Of a stretch of 64,000 nt of DNA, positions 52,844 through 62,714 are shown one piece after another. This DNA is from an uncultured Eggerthellaceae bacterium (GTDB lineage: Bacteria > Actinomycetota > Coriobacteriia > Coriobacteriales > Eggerthellaceae), in NCBI GenBank assembly GCA_944320405.1, contig CALUHI010000030.1, positions 1-64,000 on the forward strand. The letters are read 5' to 3'. Both the position numbers and the translations under genes were made by a program. The notes under the pieces were generated by a model that saw only the letters and a list, made by a program, of their open reading frames with translations, searched no databases and was not told the DNA's origin. Within the stretch, counting starts at the first letter, position 1, and every line of letters starts with the position of its first letter.

Positions 52844-52915
52844 GCGTCTTGCCCGTTCCTCGGAAGCCCATCGTTTTCGATCAGTATACCAGCGGTCGTT
52901 GGAGTGACCGCGCCC

Positions 52916-53278
52916 CTACGCCAGGCGCGTCTCCCATTCGGCTTCCTTGAAGCCGACCAATACGAAGTCCTCGCCTACCACGATGGGGCGCTTCACCAGC
53001 ATACCGTCGGTTGCCAGCAAATCAAACGCCGCGGTGTCAGTCATGCCCGCATCCAGCTGGGCCTTCACGCCCAGCGCACGGTACTTTTGCCCCGACGTGT
53101 TGAAGAAGCGGCGAACCGGCAGCCCGCTTTTCTCTTGCCATTCGGCCAGCTCAGCGGCGGTGGGGTTATCTTCAACGATATGGCGATCGTCGTATGAAAC
53201 GCCATGCGCATCGATCCACGCCTTGGCCTTCTTGCAGGTAGAGCACTTCGGGTATTCGACGAACAGAACACGCGCCAT
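52916..53278 (-). CDS. ArsC/Spx-fold thioredoxin-like protein
   Basis: 120 residues. KCSTCKKAKAWIDAHGVSYDDRHI places the catalytic CSTC near the N-terminus, followed by LPVRRFFNTSGQKYRALG and LVKRPIVVGEDFVLVGFKE. This is the ArsC/YffB family, including arsenate reductases and Spx-like regulators; CxxC favours a reductase or glutaredoxin-like role, but arsenate use is not proven as no ars genes are near. Confidence 0.85.
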   Translation of the reverse strand: MARVLFVEYPKCSTCKKAKAWIDAHGVSYDDRHIVEDNPTAAELAEWQEKSGLPVRRFFNTSGQKYRALGVKAQLDAGMTDTAAFDLLATDGMLVKRPIVVGEDFVLVGFKEAEWETRLA

Positions 53279-53347
53279 GACGGCCCCTTTCCAACGATTG
53301 CAAGCGTTTCGTCCACTATAGCCGAACGTAACAGCATCTTTCTTCTT

Positions 53348-53419
53348 GACAGACAGGCAGTCGCCTGTTTATAGTGTGCATATCGGGTATATACACTCTA
53401 TACACCAATGAGTGTATTG
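53348..53419 (+). promoter_or_regulatory. promoter and two inverted-repeat operators of the gntR-ABC operon
   Basis: -35 TTGACA (53348-53353), 18-base spacer, -10 TATAGT (53372-53377). Operator 1 is an imperfect palindrome AGTGTGCATAT/GTATATACACT (53375-53399) overlapping the -10; operator 2 is ATACAC-six bases-GTGTAT (53402-53419). Both share the GTGTAT/ATACAC word, fitting a dimeric repressor binding twice. Confidence 0.7.
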
Positions 53420-53528
53420 AAGGCTTCGACAGCGCATCGGGCCTTCTGGCGCTAAGCAGGACGCTGCAGCGCGCCGGAGCCGCCGGGGACGCCGGGCGGC
53501 TCAACCCGAACAACGATAAGGAGCCCTA

Positions 53529-53900
53529 TTGGACATCATCATCTCCAACGCAAGCGACAAACCCATCTACGAGCAGATCGTCGTGCAGATGAAAGACCTC
53601 ATCCTGACAGGCGAACTGCAGGAGGGCCAGCAGCTCCCCTCGATCCGTGCACTGGCGAGCGATCTGCGCATCAGCGTGATCACCACCAAGCGCGCCTATG
53701 CGGAACTCGAAGCCCAAGGCTTCATCGAGACCGTGCAAGGCAAGGGTAGTTTCGTGGCGGGCGGTAATGCCGAACTGCTGCGCGAAGAGCGGCTGCGCCA
53801 CATCGAAGAGCTGCTGGGTGCCGCCGCACGAGAAGCGCGTGGCGCTGGCATCAGCCCGCAAGAACTGCACGATATGTTGGATGTGATGGCTGAAGAATAG
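53529..53900 (+). CDS. GntR-family (YtrA-type) repressor
   Basis: 123 residues. It has the winged helix of GntR proteins: YEQIVVQMKDLILTGELQEGQQLPSIRALASDLRIS, then TTKRAYAELEAQGFIETVQGKGSFVA, and only a short C-terminal tail, which is the YtrA subfamily. A TTG start at 53529 with AAGGAG six bases upstream is used. It heads an operon with an ABC exporter and probably represses it; the operator is in the leader. Confidence 0.87.
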   Translation: MDIIISNASDKPIYEQIVVQMKDLILTGELQEGQQLPSIRALASDLRISVITTKRAYAELEAQGFIETVQGKGSFVAGGNAELLREERLRHIEELLGAAAREARGAGISPQELHDMLDVMAEE

Positions 53901-53999
53901 CCCGCCCCGAAAAACCCTCCCACCGGATTCGAGCAACGGCTCCGGTCAAACACAAACCCACGCGCCGCACCAACAGCGCGTTTAGCGAAAGAGACCACC

Positions 54000-54893
54000 A
54001 TGACAGACCTCATCAACGCACGCGGACTTGTCAAGCGCTACAGCGGCACGACCGTGCTCGACGATGTGTCCTTGAACGTGCCATCGGGCTGCGTCACCGG
54101 ATTCATCGGCGTCAACGGCGCCGGCAAGACAACCACCATCCGCGCCCTTATGGGGCTGATGGAGCTCGACGCCGGCGAAGTCGTCGTATTCGGTGAGCCA
54201 TTCGGCCCCGATGCCGACGATGCCACCGCACACCGCCTCAAAGAGCGCATCGGCGTCGTGTTCGACACCTGTCCATTCATCGGCGACCTTCCCGTGAAGA
54301 CCGCCGGCATCCTCATGAAGGCCTCCTACCCCACCTGGAAGCAGGGGCACTTCGAAGATATGCTGAACCGATTCGGACTCGACCCGAAGAAGAAGATCAA
54401 AGATCTTTCGCGCGGCATGGGAATGAAGCTGCAGCTGGCATGCGCCCTTGCGCACGACCCTGACCTGCTGATTCTGGACGAAGCCACCGCCGGACTCGAC
54501 CCTATGGCACGTGATGAGATCCTCGACATGCTGCGCGACTTCATGTCTGACGAAAACCGCAGCATCCTGATTTCGAGTCACATCACCACCGACCTGGAGA
54601 AAATCGCCGATCGCATCGTTTGCATAGACCTAGGACGCATCGCCTTCGATGTAGAGAAGGACGGGATCACCGACTTGGCAGGCGTGGCACGCTGCCGTGC
54701 CGCAGAGTTCGAAGACGTGCGCGCAAGCGGCCTGTTCGAACCTGGGGAATTGAAGTGGATGCGCCAGCCGATGAACATCGATGTGCTCGTCCCTGACCGG
54801 TTCGCCTTCGCAAAGCGCTTCCCGAACATCGCATGCGACCGTGCCACCATCGACGATTACATGCAGCTTACCCTGAAGGGAGAAACCCGATGA
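54000..54893 (+). CDS. ABC-type exporter ATPase, BcrA/YtrB-like
   Basis: 297 residues. Walker A GVNGAGKTTTI (40-50), signature LSRGMGMKLQLA and Walker B PDLLILDEATAGLDPMARDE, with the switch His in SSHITTDLE. A C-terminal region of about 90 residues follows, as in peptide or antibiotic exporters. The stop overlaps the next gene as ATGA. In YtrA/PmtR-type operons this pair exports peptides or lantibiotics. Confidence 0.9.
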   Translation: MTDLINARGLVKRYSGTTVLDDVSLNVPSGCVTGFIGVNGAGKTTTIRALMGLMELDAGEVVVFGEPFGPDADDATAHRLKERIGVVFDTCPFIGDLPVKTAGILMKASYPTWKQGHFEDMLNRFGLDPKKKIKDLSRGMGMKLQLACALAHDPDLLILDEATAGLDPMARDEILDMLRDFMSDENRSILISSHITTDLEKIADRIVCIDLGRIAFDVEKDGITDLAGVARCRAAEFEDVRASGLFEPGELKWMRQPMNIDVLVPDRFAFAKRFPNIACDRATIDDYMQLTLKGETR

Positions 54894-55603
54894 AAGCCGC
54901 ATTCCTCTGCGAATTCACAACCATTCGAAGCGCCTTGCTCCAAATGGCGGTCATCTACCTGATTATTGGCGTTGTCGTGGGCATCGCCATGGAAAGCTCT
55001 ATTGCCATGGTCGCTTGCATCTCGGCAATGACGCCCTTCCTTGTTGTGTTCACGCTTTCCGGCTACGACGACGCCAACGGCTGGGAGCGTTTCCGGGCAT
55101 GCCTGCCGATCTCGCGCACGGCTATTGTGCTTGGCCGCTACGCCATCGTGCTGCTCTCCAGCATCGCCATGGCAGCATTCGCCGTCATCGTCGCGCTTGC
55201 TCTGGCACAGCTTGCGCCGATCCTGCCTTTGGCAGAAGGAGCAGCAGAAGGGCTTGTCGCCCAAAGCGATCCGCTGACTCTCATTTCAAGCGCTTTGGCA
55301 GGAACAAGCATCATCCTTCTTGTCACGGCGCTGATCCTTCCGTTCGTACTGCGCTACGGCATGACCAAAGCCATGCGTATCGTTCCCGTTGTCATCGTTC
55401 TTCTGTTCGTCGTGGCGGTACCTCTCATCGGCGATGCGCTCGCCGATCTGGCAAGTGCCAGCTGGATGGCTGACTTTGTTGCATTCGCCAACGATCCCGG
55501 AAACCTCCTTGTTGTGATGGTGGCGATTGCCATCGCCGTTTTGGTTGTTTACGCGATCAGCTGCGCAGCCGCAGCACGCCTTTACCGTCGCAAGGAGCTG
55601 TAG
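54890..55603 (+). CDS. ABC-2-type transporter permease
   Basis: 237 residues with six hydrophobic helices (for example LLQMAVIYLIIGVVVGIAM and LLVVMVAIAIAVLVVYAISC). It begins MKAAFLCEFTTIRS and carries FRACLPISRTAIVLGRY, the pattern of ABC-2 permeases of the BcrB/YtrC kind that use short soluble linkers. Overlaps the ATPase stop by four bases. Together with the GntR repressor it forms an inducible export operon. Confidence 0.87.
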   Translation: MKAAFLCEFTTIRSALLQMAVIYLIIGVVVGIAMESSIAMVACISAMTPFLVVFTLSGYDDANGWERFRACLPISRTAIVLGRYAIVLLSSIAMAAFAVIVALALAQLAPILPLAEGAAEGLVAQSDPLTLISSALAGTSIILLVTALILPFVLRYGMTKAMRIVPVVIVLLFVVAVPLIGDALADLASASWMADFVAFANDPGNLLVVMVAIAIAVLVVYAISCAAAARLYRRKEL

Positions 55604-55872
55604 ATCTGTTTTTCGTTGACGGCCTTGCCGTGCCCGAATGCGAGATCGCTGTCATTTGCTACGATTCCGCCATGCAAAGACGACGAAACACCTCCGCCGC
55701 CCCTCGGTCGCGTTACTGCCCAGACACGTATGCCGATCAGCGCCGACATGCTGGAACTTCGGCGCAACGACCGTATCGGGATACGGCACGGCCCCGTCAA
55801 CGTGCCGCGAACGCATCGGGCGCTTCCCGCCGCGCTGCGACCCCGCGACAAGCGCGGCGCTATCCTGCCGCC

Positions 55873-56718
55873 ATGGCGCAATCACCGCGCAAACGATCTC
55901 CCTTCAAGTTTTTAGCCTTCCTTGCCGTACTGGTCGTCTTGGCGCTGGCAATCGGGCTGGGAGCGTCATATCTTGCCTCCGAAGAGTCGGCTCGCTCCCC
56001 CTATGAGAGCTCCTACGATTGGTCGAACCTGCAGTGGAACGGCGACCGCGTGTCGTACCTGCAAGACGGAAAGGTTGTCTCGCGCCTGGGCGTGGACGTC
56101 TCTGATCACCAGGGAGCCATCGACTGGAACGCCGTTGCCTCCGACGGGATCGATTTCGCCATGGTCCGTCTGGGCAACCGCGGCTACACCGAAGGCGGGC
56201 TGTCTTTGGACGAGCGATTCAACGGCAATCTGAACGGCGCGCAGGCAGCCGGACTTGATACGGGCGTGTATTTCTTCTCGCAAGCCCTTACCTCCGACGA
56301 GGCCCGCGAAGAGGCAGAATTCGTGCTCGAAAACCTCGATGGTCGCAACCTGCAAATGCCCGTCGTGTTCGACCATGAAACCATTGCCGGCAAAAGCGGT
56401 CGCGCCGACAACATCTCAGGTGACGCCCTCGTCGAATGCGCCACAGCCTTCTGTGAAGTCGTGGAGGCAGCCGGCTACGAGACGATGGTGTATGGCAATC
56501 GCAAGGATCTCTCGCGTTTCTCTCCCATTGACGGCAGCAAGGCGAGCGCCAGCACGCTTGCCGAAACGTTGGGTGGCCGCAGCGTCTGGTTTGCTGAATA
56601 CGGAGACCCCGCCCCAACCGCACCTTTCGACATCACTATTTGGCAATATGCCGACGACGGGCGTGTCGCGGGGATCGACACTGCGGTAGACTTGAACATC
56701 CTGCTGCCGGAAGCATAG
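55873..56718 (+). CDS. membrane-anchored GH25 lysozyme
   Basis: 281 residues from 55873: one N-terminal helix (FKFLAFLAVLVVLALAIGLG), then the GH25 muramidase barrel with GVDVSDHQGAIDWNAVASDGIDFAMVR and MPVVFDHETI; the second normally reads DVE, here DHE with the Asp kept. It cuts peptidoglycan at the outside of the membrane. Start is uncertain: no ribosome site. A frame reaching 55672 adds a basic Arg-rich head and could be leaderless. 55604-55872 holds no other gene. Confidence 0.8.
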   Translation: MAQSPRKRSPFKFLAFLAVLVVLALAIGLGASYLASEESARSPYESSYDWSNLQWNGDRVSYLQDGKVVSRLGVDVSDHQGAIDWNAVASDGIDFAMVRLGNRGYTEGGLSLDERFNGNLNGAQAAGLDTGVYFFSQALTSDEAREEAEFVLENLDGRNLQMPVVFDHETIAGKSGRADNISGDALVECATAFCEVVEAAGYETMVYGNRKDLSRFSPIDGSKASASTLAETLGGRSVWFAEYGDPAPTAPFDITIWQYADDGRVAGIDTAVDLNILLPEA

Positions 56719-56779
56719 TAACGCGCTGGCGCGCTGTTTGCTTTCGGGTACGCGCCGCACCAGATCGAGGAAGAGCCGC

Positions 56780-58036
56780 ATGACCGATCCGCAAGCCAAA
56801 CCCGTTCTCAGCGCCGCCGGGCGACCCCTACCCAAACGGTGGCTCGCCGTCATCTCCACGATCTGGGCAGGTCAGGCGGTATCCATGATCACCAGCTACG
56901 CAGCGGGCTACGCTGCCATCTGGTACGTCACCGAGACCACCGGCAGCGCGCTGGCGCTTTCCATCATGACCATCTTCGCCATGCTGCCCACAGGGCTGCT
57001 CTCCCCCTTCGGCGGCGTCATCGCCGACCGATTCAACCGCAAAACGGTGATGATCGCCTCCGACCTGGGCGTAGGGGTCGTCTCGCTTGTACTTGGCTTC
57101 CTCATCCTTGCAGGGGACGTCTCGTTCGCCCTCATCGCGTTGTTCGCTGCGGCGCGCAGCATCGGCCAGGCGTTCCATAGCCCCGCGATGATGGCGACGA
57201 TGCCACTGCTTGTGCCCGACAAGCATCTCATGCGCATCAACACGCTCGATCAGCTGCTGATGTCGATCGTCTCCATTGGCGCTCCGGCATTCGGCATCCT
57301 GCTGTACACGACCATCGGGTTCCACTCCGTCATGTTCCTCGATTTCTTCGGCGCGCTGTGCGCCGTAGCTGGGCTCGCGTTGGCGAAGATTCCCAACGTG
57401 CGCGACGAGGAGGCCGTCAACCAGCACGTGTTCGTCAATTTGCGCGACGGATGGCGTGCGCTTGCCTCCAAGCGCGGCCTTTTGATGGTGATGGTGGCGG
57501 TGACGGTGGGCACGATGATCTTCTCGCCCCTGTCGGCGGTGTACCCGCTGATGACCTACAGCTACTTCGGCGGCGACGGATTCATGGCGTCCATCACCGA
57601 GGCAACCTGGGGCATCGGCATGATCGTAGGGTCCGGCATCATCATGGCGTGGGGCGGCGGCAAACGCTTGGCGCTTTTGATGGTTGTCGCCTGCATCCTT
57701 ACCGGCCTCATCACCATCGCCTGCGGCCTGCTGCCGCCCAATGCGTTCCCCGCGTTCGCCGCGCTCTGCGGTCTCATGGCCATTCCCTGCTCGTGGTTCA
57801 ACGCGCCAACGATGACGCTGGCGCAGCGCAACGTGCCGGAAGAGAAACTCGGCCGTGTGATGGGGCTGATGACGGCAGGGTTCGGCCTGGCTTCGCCCAT
57901 CGGCGTCGCCTTGGGTGGAGCACTTGCCGAAGGCATCGGTGTGGCACCGTTTTTCGTGGTGGACGGCCTGCTGTGCGTCGTGTTGGGAATGTTGATGTAT
58001 CTGCCCAAAGAGATTCGTGCATTGGACAAAAGCTGA
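56780..58036 (+). CDS. MFS transporter (enterobactin-exporter/macrolide-efflux-like)
   Basis: 418 residues with 12 helices. GGVIADRFNRKTVMIASDLG is the typical motif A of MFS; the rest includes ARSIGQAFHSPAMMATMPLLV, which is shared with EntS/MefA-type exporters. GAGGAAG precedes the ATG at 56780. Not clearly tied to neighbouring genes. Possible substrates: siderophore, macrolide. Confidence 0.88.
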   Translation: MTDPQAKPVLSAAGRPLPKRWLAVISTIWAGQAVSMITSYAAGYAAIWYVTETTGSALALSIMTIFAMLPTGLLSPFGGVIADRFNRKTVMIASDLGVGVVSLVLGFLILAGDVSFALIALFAAARSIGQAFHSPAMMATMPLLVPDKHLMRINTLDQLLMSIVSIGAPAFGILLYTTIGFHSVMFLDFFGALCAVAGLALAKIPNVRDEEAVNQHVFVNLRDGWRALASKRGLLMVMVAVTVGTMIFSPLSAVYPLMTYSYFGGDGFMASITEATWGIGMIVGSGIIMAWGGGKRLALLMVVACILTGLITIACGLLPPNAFPAFAALCGLMAIPCSWFNAPTMTLAQRNVPEEKLGRVMGLMTAGFGLASPIGVALGGALAEGIGVAPFFVVDGLLCVVLGMLMYLPKEIRALDKS

Positions 58037-58148
58037 CAGCAGCGAAATTTTACCTTTGCATGACGCAAGCGGGAAAGTGAACGGGTATTCTTTGCGCTAA
58101 GCATTCGGCGCGACGCCTGAAAGCAGTCGGCGAAAGAAGAGATGCCGC

Positions 58149-58685
58149 GTGGATTTCCAACGCCTCCCCTATAAAGACGAAACGCAATATGCCAGCGACA
58201 TGCTGAGCGGAAAGCGCAAGATCGATGTAATCATCATCGTGGTGGCAACTCTCGTGGGAGCGGCGCTGGGCGTAGCCATAGGCTTCGCCGGAGCTGACGC
58301 GAACAACGAAGCGCCCAAGGCTGAATTCATTCTTGGCTGCGCCGCCATAATCGCATTCGCCTTCGCCGTGATAACCGGGCTCATGCTCGCGAGCCTGCGC
58401 ACCATCATCGCCATCTGCAAAGCATGGGTTCCCGCTCGATTCATCGTGGGAGCCGTATGCGTGCTTGAGGTCCTCAATATCGGCGAAAAAGCAATGATCT
58501 GGATGCTGGATCCCTCCCGAATACTGATGGATTCCGCGATGGGCCTGATGCTTCTCGCCTTCGGCATCCTGTTTCTCACGTTAGGTCTGCGTCTCGTGTT
58601 CTGGATCTACTGCGCCGCGACAGGCAAAGACGACGAAGAGATTACCGCCCGAGAAATCGCCGCGAAAGACGGAAAGAGGTTCTAA
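58149..58685 (+). CDS. hypothetical four-helix membrane protein
   Basis: 178 residues with about four hydrophobic helices (VIIIVVATLVGAALGVAIGF, FILGCAAIIAFAFAVITGLML, and two more), and a soluble acidic C-terminus. A GTG start at 58149 follows an A/G-rich stretch AAGAAGAG. No recognised family. A -10-like TATTCT lies near 58085. Confidence 0.6.
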   Translation: MDFQRLPYKDETQYASDMLSGKRKIDVIIIVVATLVGAALGVAIGFAGADANNEAPKAEFILGCAAIIAFAFAVITGLMLASLRTIIAICKAWVPARFIVGAVCVLEVLNIGEKAMIWMLDPSRILMDSAMGLMLLAFGILFLTLGLRLVFWIYCAATGKDDEEITAREIAAKDGKRF

Positions 58686-58731
58686 CCCTTTTCGTTGCGA
58701 ATGCTCGAGGCAGCTCCGCTTTCCGAAACCT

Positions 58732-60882
58732 TTACGACCTGCGGCTGCTTCCGTATGCGGCATGCTTGCGGTTGCCGTAGGCGCTGCCTTTGCGGGCGGT
58801 GCGCTTCAGGTCCTTCAGCACGTCTTCTTCAGATGAGCCTTCCACGCTGGCACGCAGCTTGACCACCTGGTCACGCAGGCGAGCAGCTTCCTCGAAGTCC
58901 ATGTCGCGCGAGGCGGCGGCCATGTCGTCTTCCATCGACGAAATGATGCGCAGCACCTCTTCGCGCGACAGCTCGGCAAGCTCTTTGTTCACCTGCTCGG
59001 CAGTGGTGTTGCCTACCTCGTCGGTGACATACCCCATGATGTCGTTGATGGCCTTGCGGATGGTCTGCGGCTCGATGCCGTGCTCTTCGTTGTACGCCAT
59101 CTGGATTTCGCGACGACGGCGCGTCTCGGTAATGGCGCGATCCATGGAGTCGGTGATCTTGTCGGCGTACATGATCACCTGGCCGGACACGTTGCGTGCT
59201 GCGCGGCCGATAGTCTGAATGAGGCTGCGGTGGTTGCGCAGGAAGCCTTCCTTGTCGGCATCGAGGATGGCAACAAGCGATACTTCCGGCAGGTCCAAAC
59301 CCTCACGCAGCAGGTTGATGCCCACCAGCACATCGAATTCGCCGCGACGAAGATCGGAAAGGATCTCGACACGTTCGAGCGTGGCGATGTCGGAGTGCAT
59401 GTAGCGCGCGCGAACACCCTGGTCAAGTAGGTGGTCGGTGAGGTCTTCTGCCATCTTTTTGGTGAGCGTGGTGATGAGCACACGCTCGTCGCGCGCGGCA
59501 CGTTCCTTTGCCTCGTCAATGATGTCGTCGATCTGGCTGGCGCTCGTGCGCACGATGATCTCGGGGTCAAGCAAGCCCGTGGGGCGGATGATCTGCTCCA
59601 CTTCCTGCTGCGTGACCTTTTCCTCGTAGTCACCCGGCGTTGCCGACACATAGATGAACTGTGGCACGCGCTCTTCGAACTCGTCAAAACGCAGCGGGCG
59701 GTTGTCCAGGCAGCTGGGCAAGCGGAACCCGTGCTCGGCAAGCGTCACTTTGCGGGAGCGGTCGCCTTCGTGCATGCCGCGAATCTGAGGCACCGTCACA
59801 TGGCTCTCGTCGATGATGCACAGGAAGTCGTCCGGGAAATAGTCGATGAGCGTGTAGGGCGGCTCGCCCGGCTGGCGTCCATCCAGGTGACGCGAGTAGT
59901 TCTCGATGCCGCTGCAGAAGCCCATCGTCTCCAGCATCTCAAGATCGTAGTTGACGCGCATCTCCAAACGCTGCGCCTCAAGCAGCTTTCCTTCGTCCTT
60001 GAACTGCTGCAAACGCTCGCGCAGCTCCTCGCGAATGGTCTTGAGCGCGTGGTCCATCTTCGGACGCGCCGTCACGTAATGCGATGCCGGCCATACGGGC
60101 AGCGCCTCGTAGGTACCCAGAACTTCACCGGTGACGTTGTCGATTTCCGCGATTTCCTCGATCTCGTCGCCCCAAAACTCAACGCGAATGGGGTTGTCGG
60201 CATACGGCGGGAAGATGTCCAGCGAATCGCCGCGCACGCGGAAGGTGCCGCGCTTGAGCTCGTAGTCGTTGCGGTCGTACTGGATGTCGATGAGGTCGTG
60301 GATGACGTCGTCGCGATCCATTTCCTTCTGTTTGTCCAGAAACACCGCCAAACCCGCGTAATCCATGGGGCTGCCGATGCCGTAGATGCAGCTTACCGAC
60401 GCCACCACCACGCAGTCGCGCCGCGAAAGCAGCGCGGATGTAGCGGCATGGCGCAGCTTCTCCACTTCCTCGTTGATGGAAGCGTCTTTCTCGATGAACG
60501 TGTCGGAGGACGGCACGTACGCTTCAGGCTGGTAGTAGTCGTAGTAGGAGACGAAGTACACGACTGAATTGTTGGGAAAGAACTCGCGCAGCTCGCTTGC
60601 CAGCTGGGCCGCCAGCGTTTTGTTAGGAGCCATCACCAGCGTGGGCTTTTGGACGGCCTCGATGGTTTTGGCCATGGTGAACGTTTTACCCGAACCGGTT
60701 ACGCCCAAAAGCGTCTGGTAACGCAGCCCGCGACGCACGCCATCAGCCAGCTTCTCGATGGCCTGGGGCTGGTCGCCCGCCGGTTCGTAGGGCGATACTA
60801 CCTTGAACGGCGTGTTGGCAAGACGGACCTCGGGGAGCTTCCCCTCCATCGCCACGCCTTCGAGATTGGAAAGATGGGACAT
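58732..60882 (-). CDS. uvrB: UvrABC system protein B
   Basis: 716 residues. It has [14 protein letters not shown] (Walker A), [12 protein letters not shown] (beta-hairpin), [13 protein letters not shown] and [15 protein letters not shown], plus the C-terminal UVR domain for UvrC. ATG at 60882 has AAAAGGAG upstream; a frame to 60942 and an ATG at 60849 are less likely. It verifies damage in nucleotide excision repair. Confidence 0.97.
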   Translation of the reverse strand: MSHLSNLEGVAMEGKLPEVRLANTPFKVVSPYEPAGDQPQAIEKLADGVRRGLRYQTLLGVTGSGKTFTMAKTIEAVQKPTLVMAPNKTLAAQLASELREFFPNNSVVYFVSYYDYYQPEAYVPSSDTFIEKDASINEEVEKLRHAATSALLSRRDCVVVASVSCIYGIGSPMDYAGLAVFLDKQKEMDRDDVIHDLIDIQYDRNDYELKRGTFRVRGDSLDIFPPYADNPIRVEFWGDEIEEIAEIDNVTGEVLGTYEALPVWPASHYVTARPKMDHALKTIREELRERLQQFKDEGKLLEAQRLEMRVNYDLEMLETMGFCSGIENYSRHLDGRQPGEPPYTLIDYFPDDFLCIIDESHVTVPQIRGMHEGDRSRKVTLAEHGFRLPSCLDNRPLRFDEFEERVPQFIYVSATPGDYEEKVTQQEVEQIIRPTGLLDPEIIVRTSASQIDDIIDEAKERAARDERVLITTLTKKMAEDLTDHLLDQGVRARYMHSDIATLERVEILSDLRRGEFDVLVGINLLREGLDLPEVSLVAILDADKEGFLRNHRSLIQTIGRAARNVSGQVIMYADKITDSMDRAITETRRRREIQMAYNEEHGIEPQTIRKAINDIMGYVTDEVGNTTAEQVNKELAELSREEVLRIISSMEDDMAAASRDMDFEEAARLRDQVVKLRASVEGSSEEDVLKDLKRTARKGSAYGNRKHAAYGSSRRS

Positions 60883-60978
60883 CGCGCCGCTCCTTTTCGC
60901 AATGACGTTCAGGCAGGCGCCCAACGCCGCATCGGATGGCACCCGCTTGTGGCGGCACCGTTTTCTTCGAAAGATATT

Positions 60979-61983
60979 CTACGCTTCCGGCAGCCGGTCG
61001 TGGTTGATCGTCTGATAGAACAGACGACGCAGCTCTGCGGGGTCGTCGGTTTGCCCCAGCGCCCACATCGTCTTCGCCACGAGCGCCTCGGTGGACATGT
61101 CCCCACCGTGCAGGATGCCGGGGTGGTCCATGTAGTCGCGCCCGACTTCGTAGACCCCTAAATCGAGGCCTTCTTCGGGAACCTGCGTGGTCAGGACCAA
61201 CGTGTGCCCCGCATCCACCCAATCGAAGATGGCGCGCTTGTACGAAGCGTTGTCGTATTCTGGAATGCCCCCGATGCCGAACGTTTCCATGATGACGGCA
61301 TCATAGCTGCCGGAAAGCACGTCGAAGATGGACGGATCCATCTCGGGCGTGAGCTTCAGCACGAACACGCGCTCGTTCAGGGCATCGTAGAAACGGGGGC
61401 CGTTGCCGCCCGCGAAAGGCCGGCCGGCGCGAATGATGCGATTGTTGCGAATAAGCGCCACCGTGGGGAAGTTCAAGCTGATGAACGCGTTGTCGCTCAT
61501 AGTACGCTGCTTGCGGGCGCGCGTGCCAGCGATCACTTGGCCGCCGAACACCACCGACACGTCGCGCGAGGCGTCGTCGGCGGCATACCGCAAGCTTTGG
61601 TACAGGTTCAGCTTGGCATCAGTGAAAGGGTTGGCCATGGGCCGCTGCGAACCGGTGAGCACAATGGGCTTGGGGCTGTCCTGGATGAGGTAGGACAGCG
61701 CCGCTGCGGTGTAGGCCATGGTGTCGGTGCCATGCAGCACGACGAACCCGTCGAAACTGTCGTAACGTTCGCGGATGGCGCGAGCAATGCCTCGCCAGTC
61801 GCGCGGGCGCATGTTGGTGCTGTCGATGTTCATCGGCTGCACGATCTGAAAATCGCATACATCGTTGATCTCGGGCACGTAGCCCACCAGCTCCTCGCCC
61901 GTCAGCGCCGGAGCCAACCCGCGTCCGTCCTCCATCGAAGCGATGGTCCCGCCCGTTGCCACAATCAGAATGTTTTTGCGCAT
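60979..61983 (-). CDS. type I L-asparaginase
   Basis: 334 residues. VATGGTIAS and GFVVLHGTDTMAYTAAALSYL carry the two catalytic Thr residues. Asparaginase hydrolyses Asn to Asp and ammonia; lack of a signal peptide suggests a cytoplasmic enzyme. ATG at 61983 is preferred over upstream frames. 119 bases downstream of coaE in the same direction. Confidence 0.93.
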   Translation of the reverse strand: MRKNILIVATGGTIASMEDGRGLAPALTGEELVGYVPEINDVCDFQIVQPMNIDSTNMRPRDWRGIARAIRERYDSFDGFVVLHGTDTMAYTAAALSYLIQDSPKPIVLTGSQRPMANPFTDAKLNLYQSLRYAADDASRDVSVVFGGQVIAGTRARKQRTMSDNAFISLNFPTVALIRNNRIIRAGRPFAGGNGPRFYDALNERVFVLKLTPEMDPSIFDVLSGSYDAVIMETFGIGGIPEYDNASYKRAIFDWVDAGHTLVLTTQVPEEGLDLGVYEVGRDYMDHPGILHGGDMSTEALVAKTMWALGQTDDPAELRRLFYQTINHDRLPEA

Positions 61984-62102
61984 GCCTGCCGAGTCCCCCT
62001 TCAGCGCCTTCATGCAGAATGACGCGTTAAGACGGCCTTCACCTTCCAAAGCAACGGGGCCGCCCTTCGGCAGCCCCGGCGAAAGCAACTTCCGTGCTCC
62101 CC

Positions 62103-62714
62103 CTACGCCAGCTTGTAGCCGTTCGCTTTGTAGTCGTGCCACCACAAGACCACTTGGTTGCGCAGTTCATCAGGGGTGCCGTCGTTGTTGAACACGACGT
62201 CGGATTCCTCGATGCGCTCGGCATCGGTGATCTGGCGCGCCATGCGGCGACGCACGTCGTCTTCATCCCAGCCGCTCGCAACGGCACGCTCAACGCGCGT
62301 TTCGAACTTCGCCAGAATGGCGATGACCACATCCGCCGAATAGGCAAGCGACATCTGGCGGTTCTTGAACACCGACTGCTCAACCACGACCGCCTCGTGG
62401 CCCTCCTTCTCGAGATCGGCCAACATGTCCATGAACAGATCCTCGATGCGCGGGACCGTGATGCGGTTCAACGCACGCGTGGCAGCAGGCGTGGCGAACG
62501 CTTTGGCGGCAAGCGCCTTACGCACGACTTCGCCGTTCTCGTCAAACACATCGTCGCCGAATTCCTCGCGCAGCTCTTCTTTCACGATGTCCCAGCCGAG
62601 CACCTGATGGCCCACTTTGTCCAGGTCGATGAACGGCAGGCCCTCGTCGACCAATGCCTTGCGCGCCGTAGATTTGCCGGCGCCCATGCCGCCGATGATG
62701 AACAGCTTCTTCAT
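62103..62714 (-). CDS. coaE: dephospho-CoA kinase
   Basis: 203 residues. Starts KLFIIGGMGAGKSTARKAL (P-loop), then FIDLDKVGHQVLG (substrate loop) and RNQVVLWWHDYK near the end. The start codon overlaps the mnmA stop (ATGA). It phosphorylates dephospho-CoA in CoA synthesis. Confidence 0.9.
   Translation of the reverse strand: MKKLFIIGGMGAGKSTARKALVDEGLPFIDLDKVGHQVLGWDIVKEELREEFGDDVFDENGEVVRKALAAKAFATPAATRALNRITVPRIEDLFMDMLADLEKEGHEAVVVEQSVFKNRQMSLAYSADVVIAILAKFETRVERAVASGWDEDDVRRRMARQITDAERIEESDVVFNNDGTPDELRNQVVLWWHDYKANGYKLA

Noticed and set aside
55582-55881. Minus-strand frame upstream of the GH25 gene
   Set aside because: Arg/Ser-rich, no ribosome site and no homology pattern.
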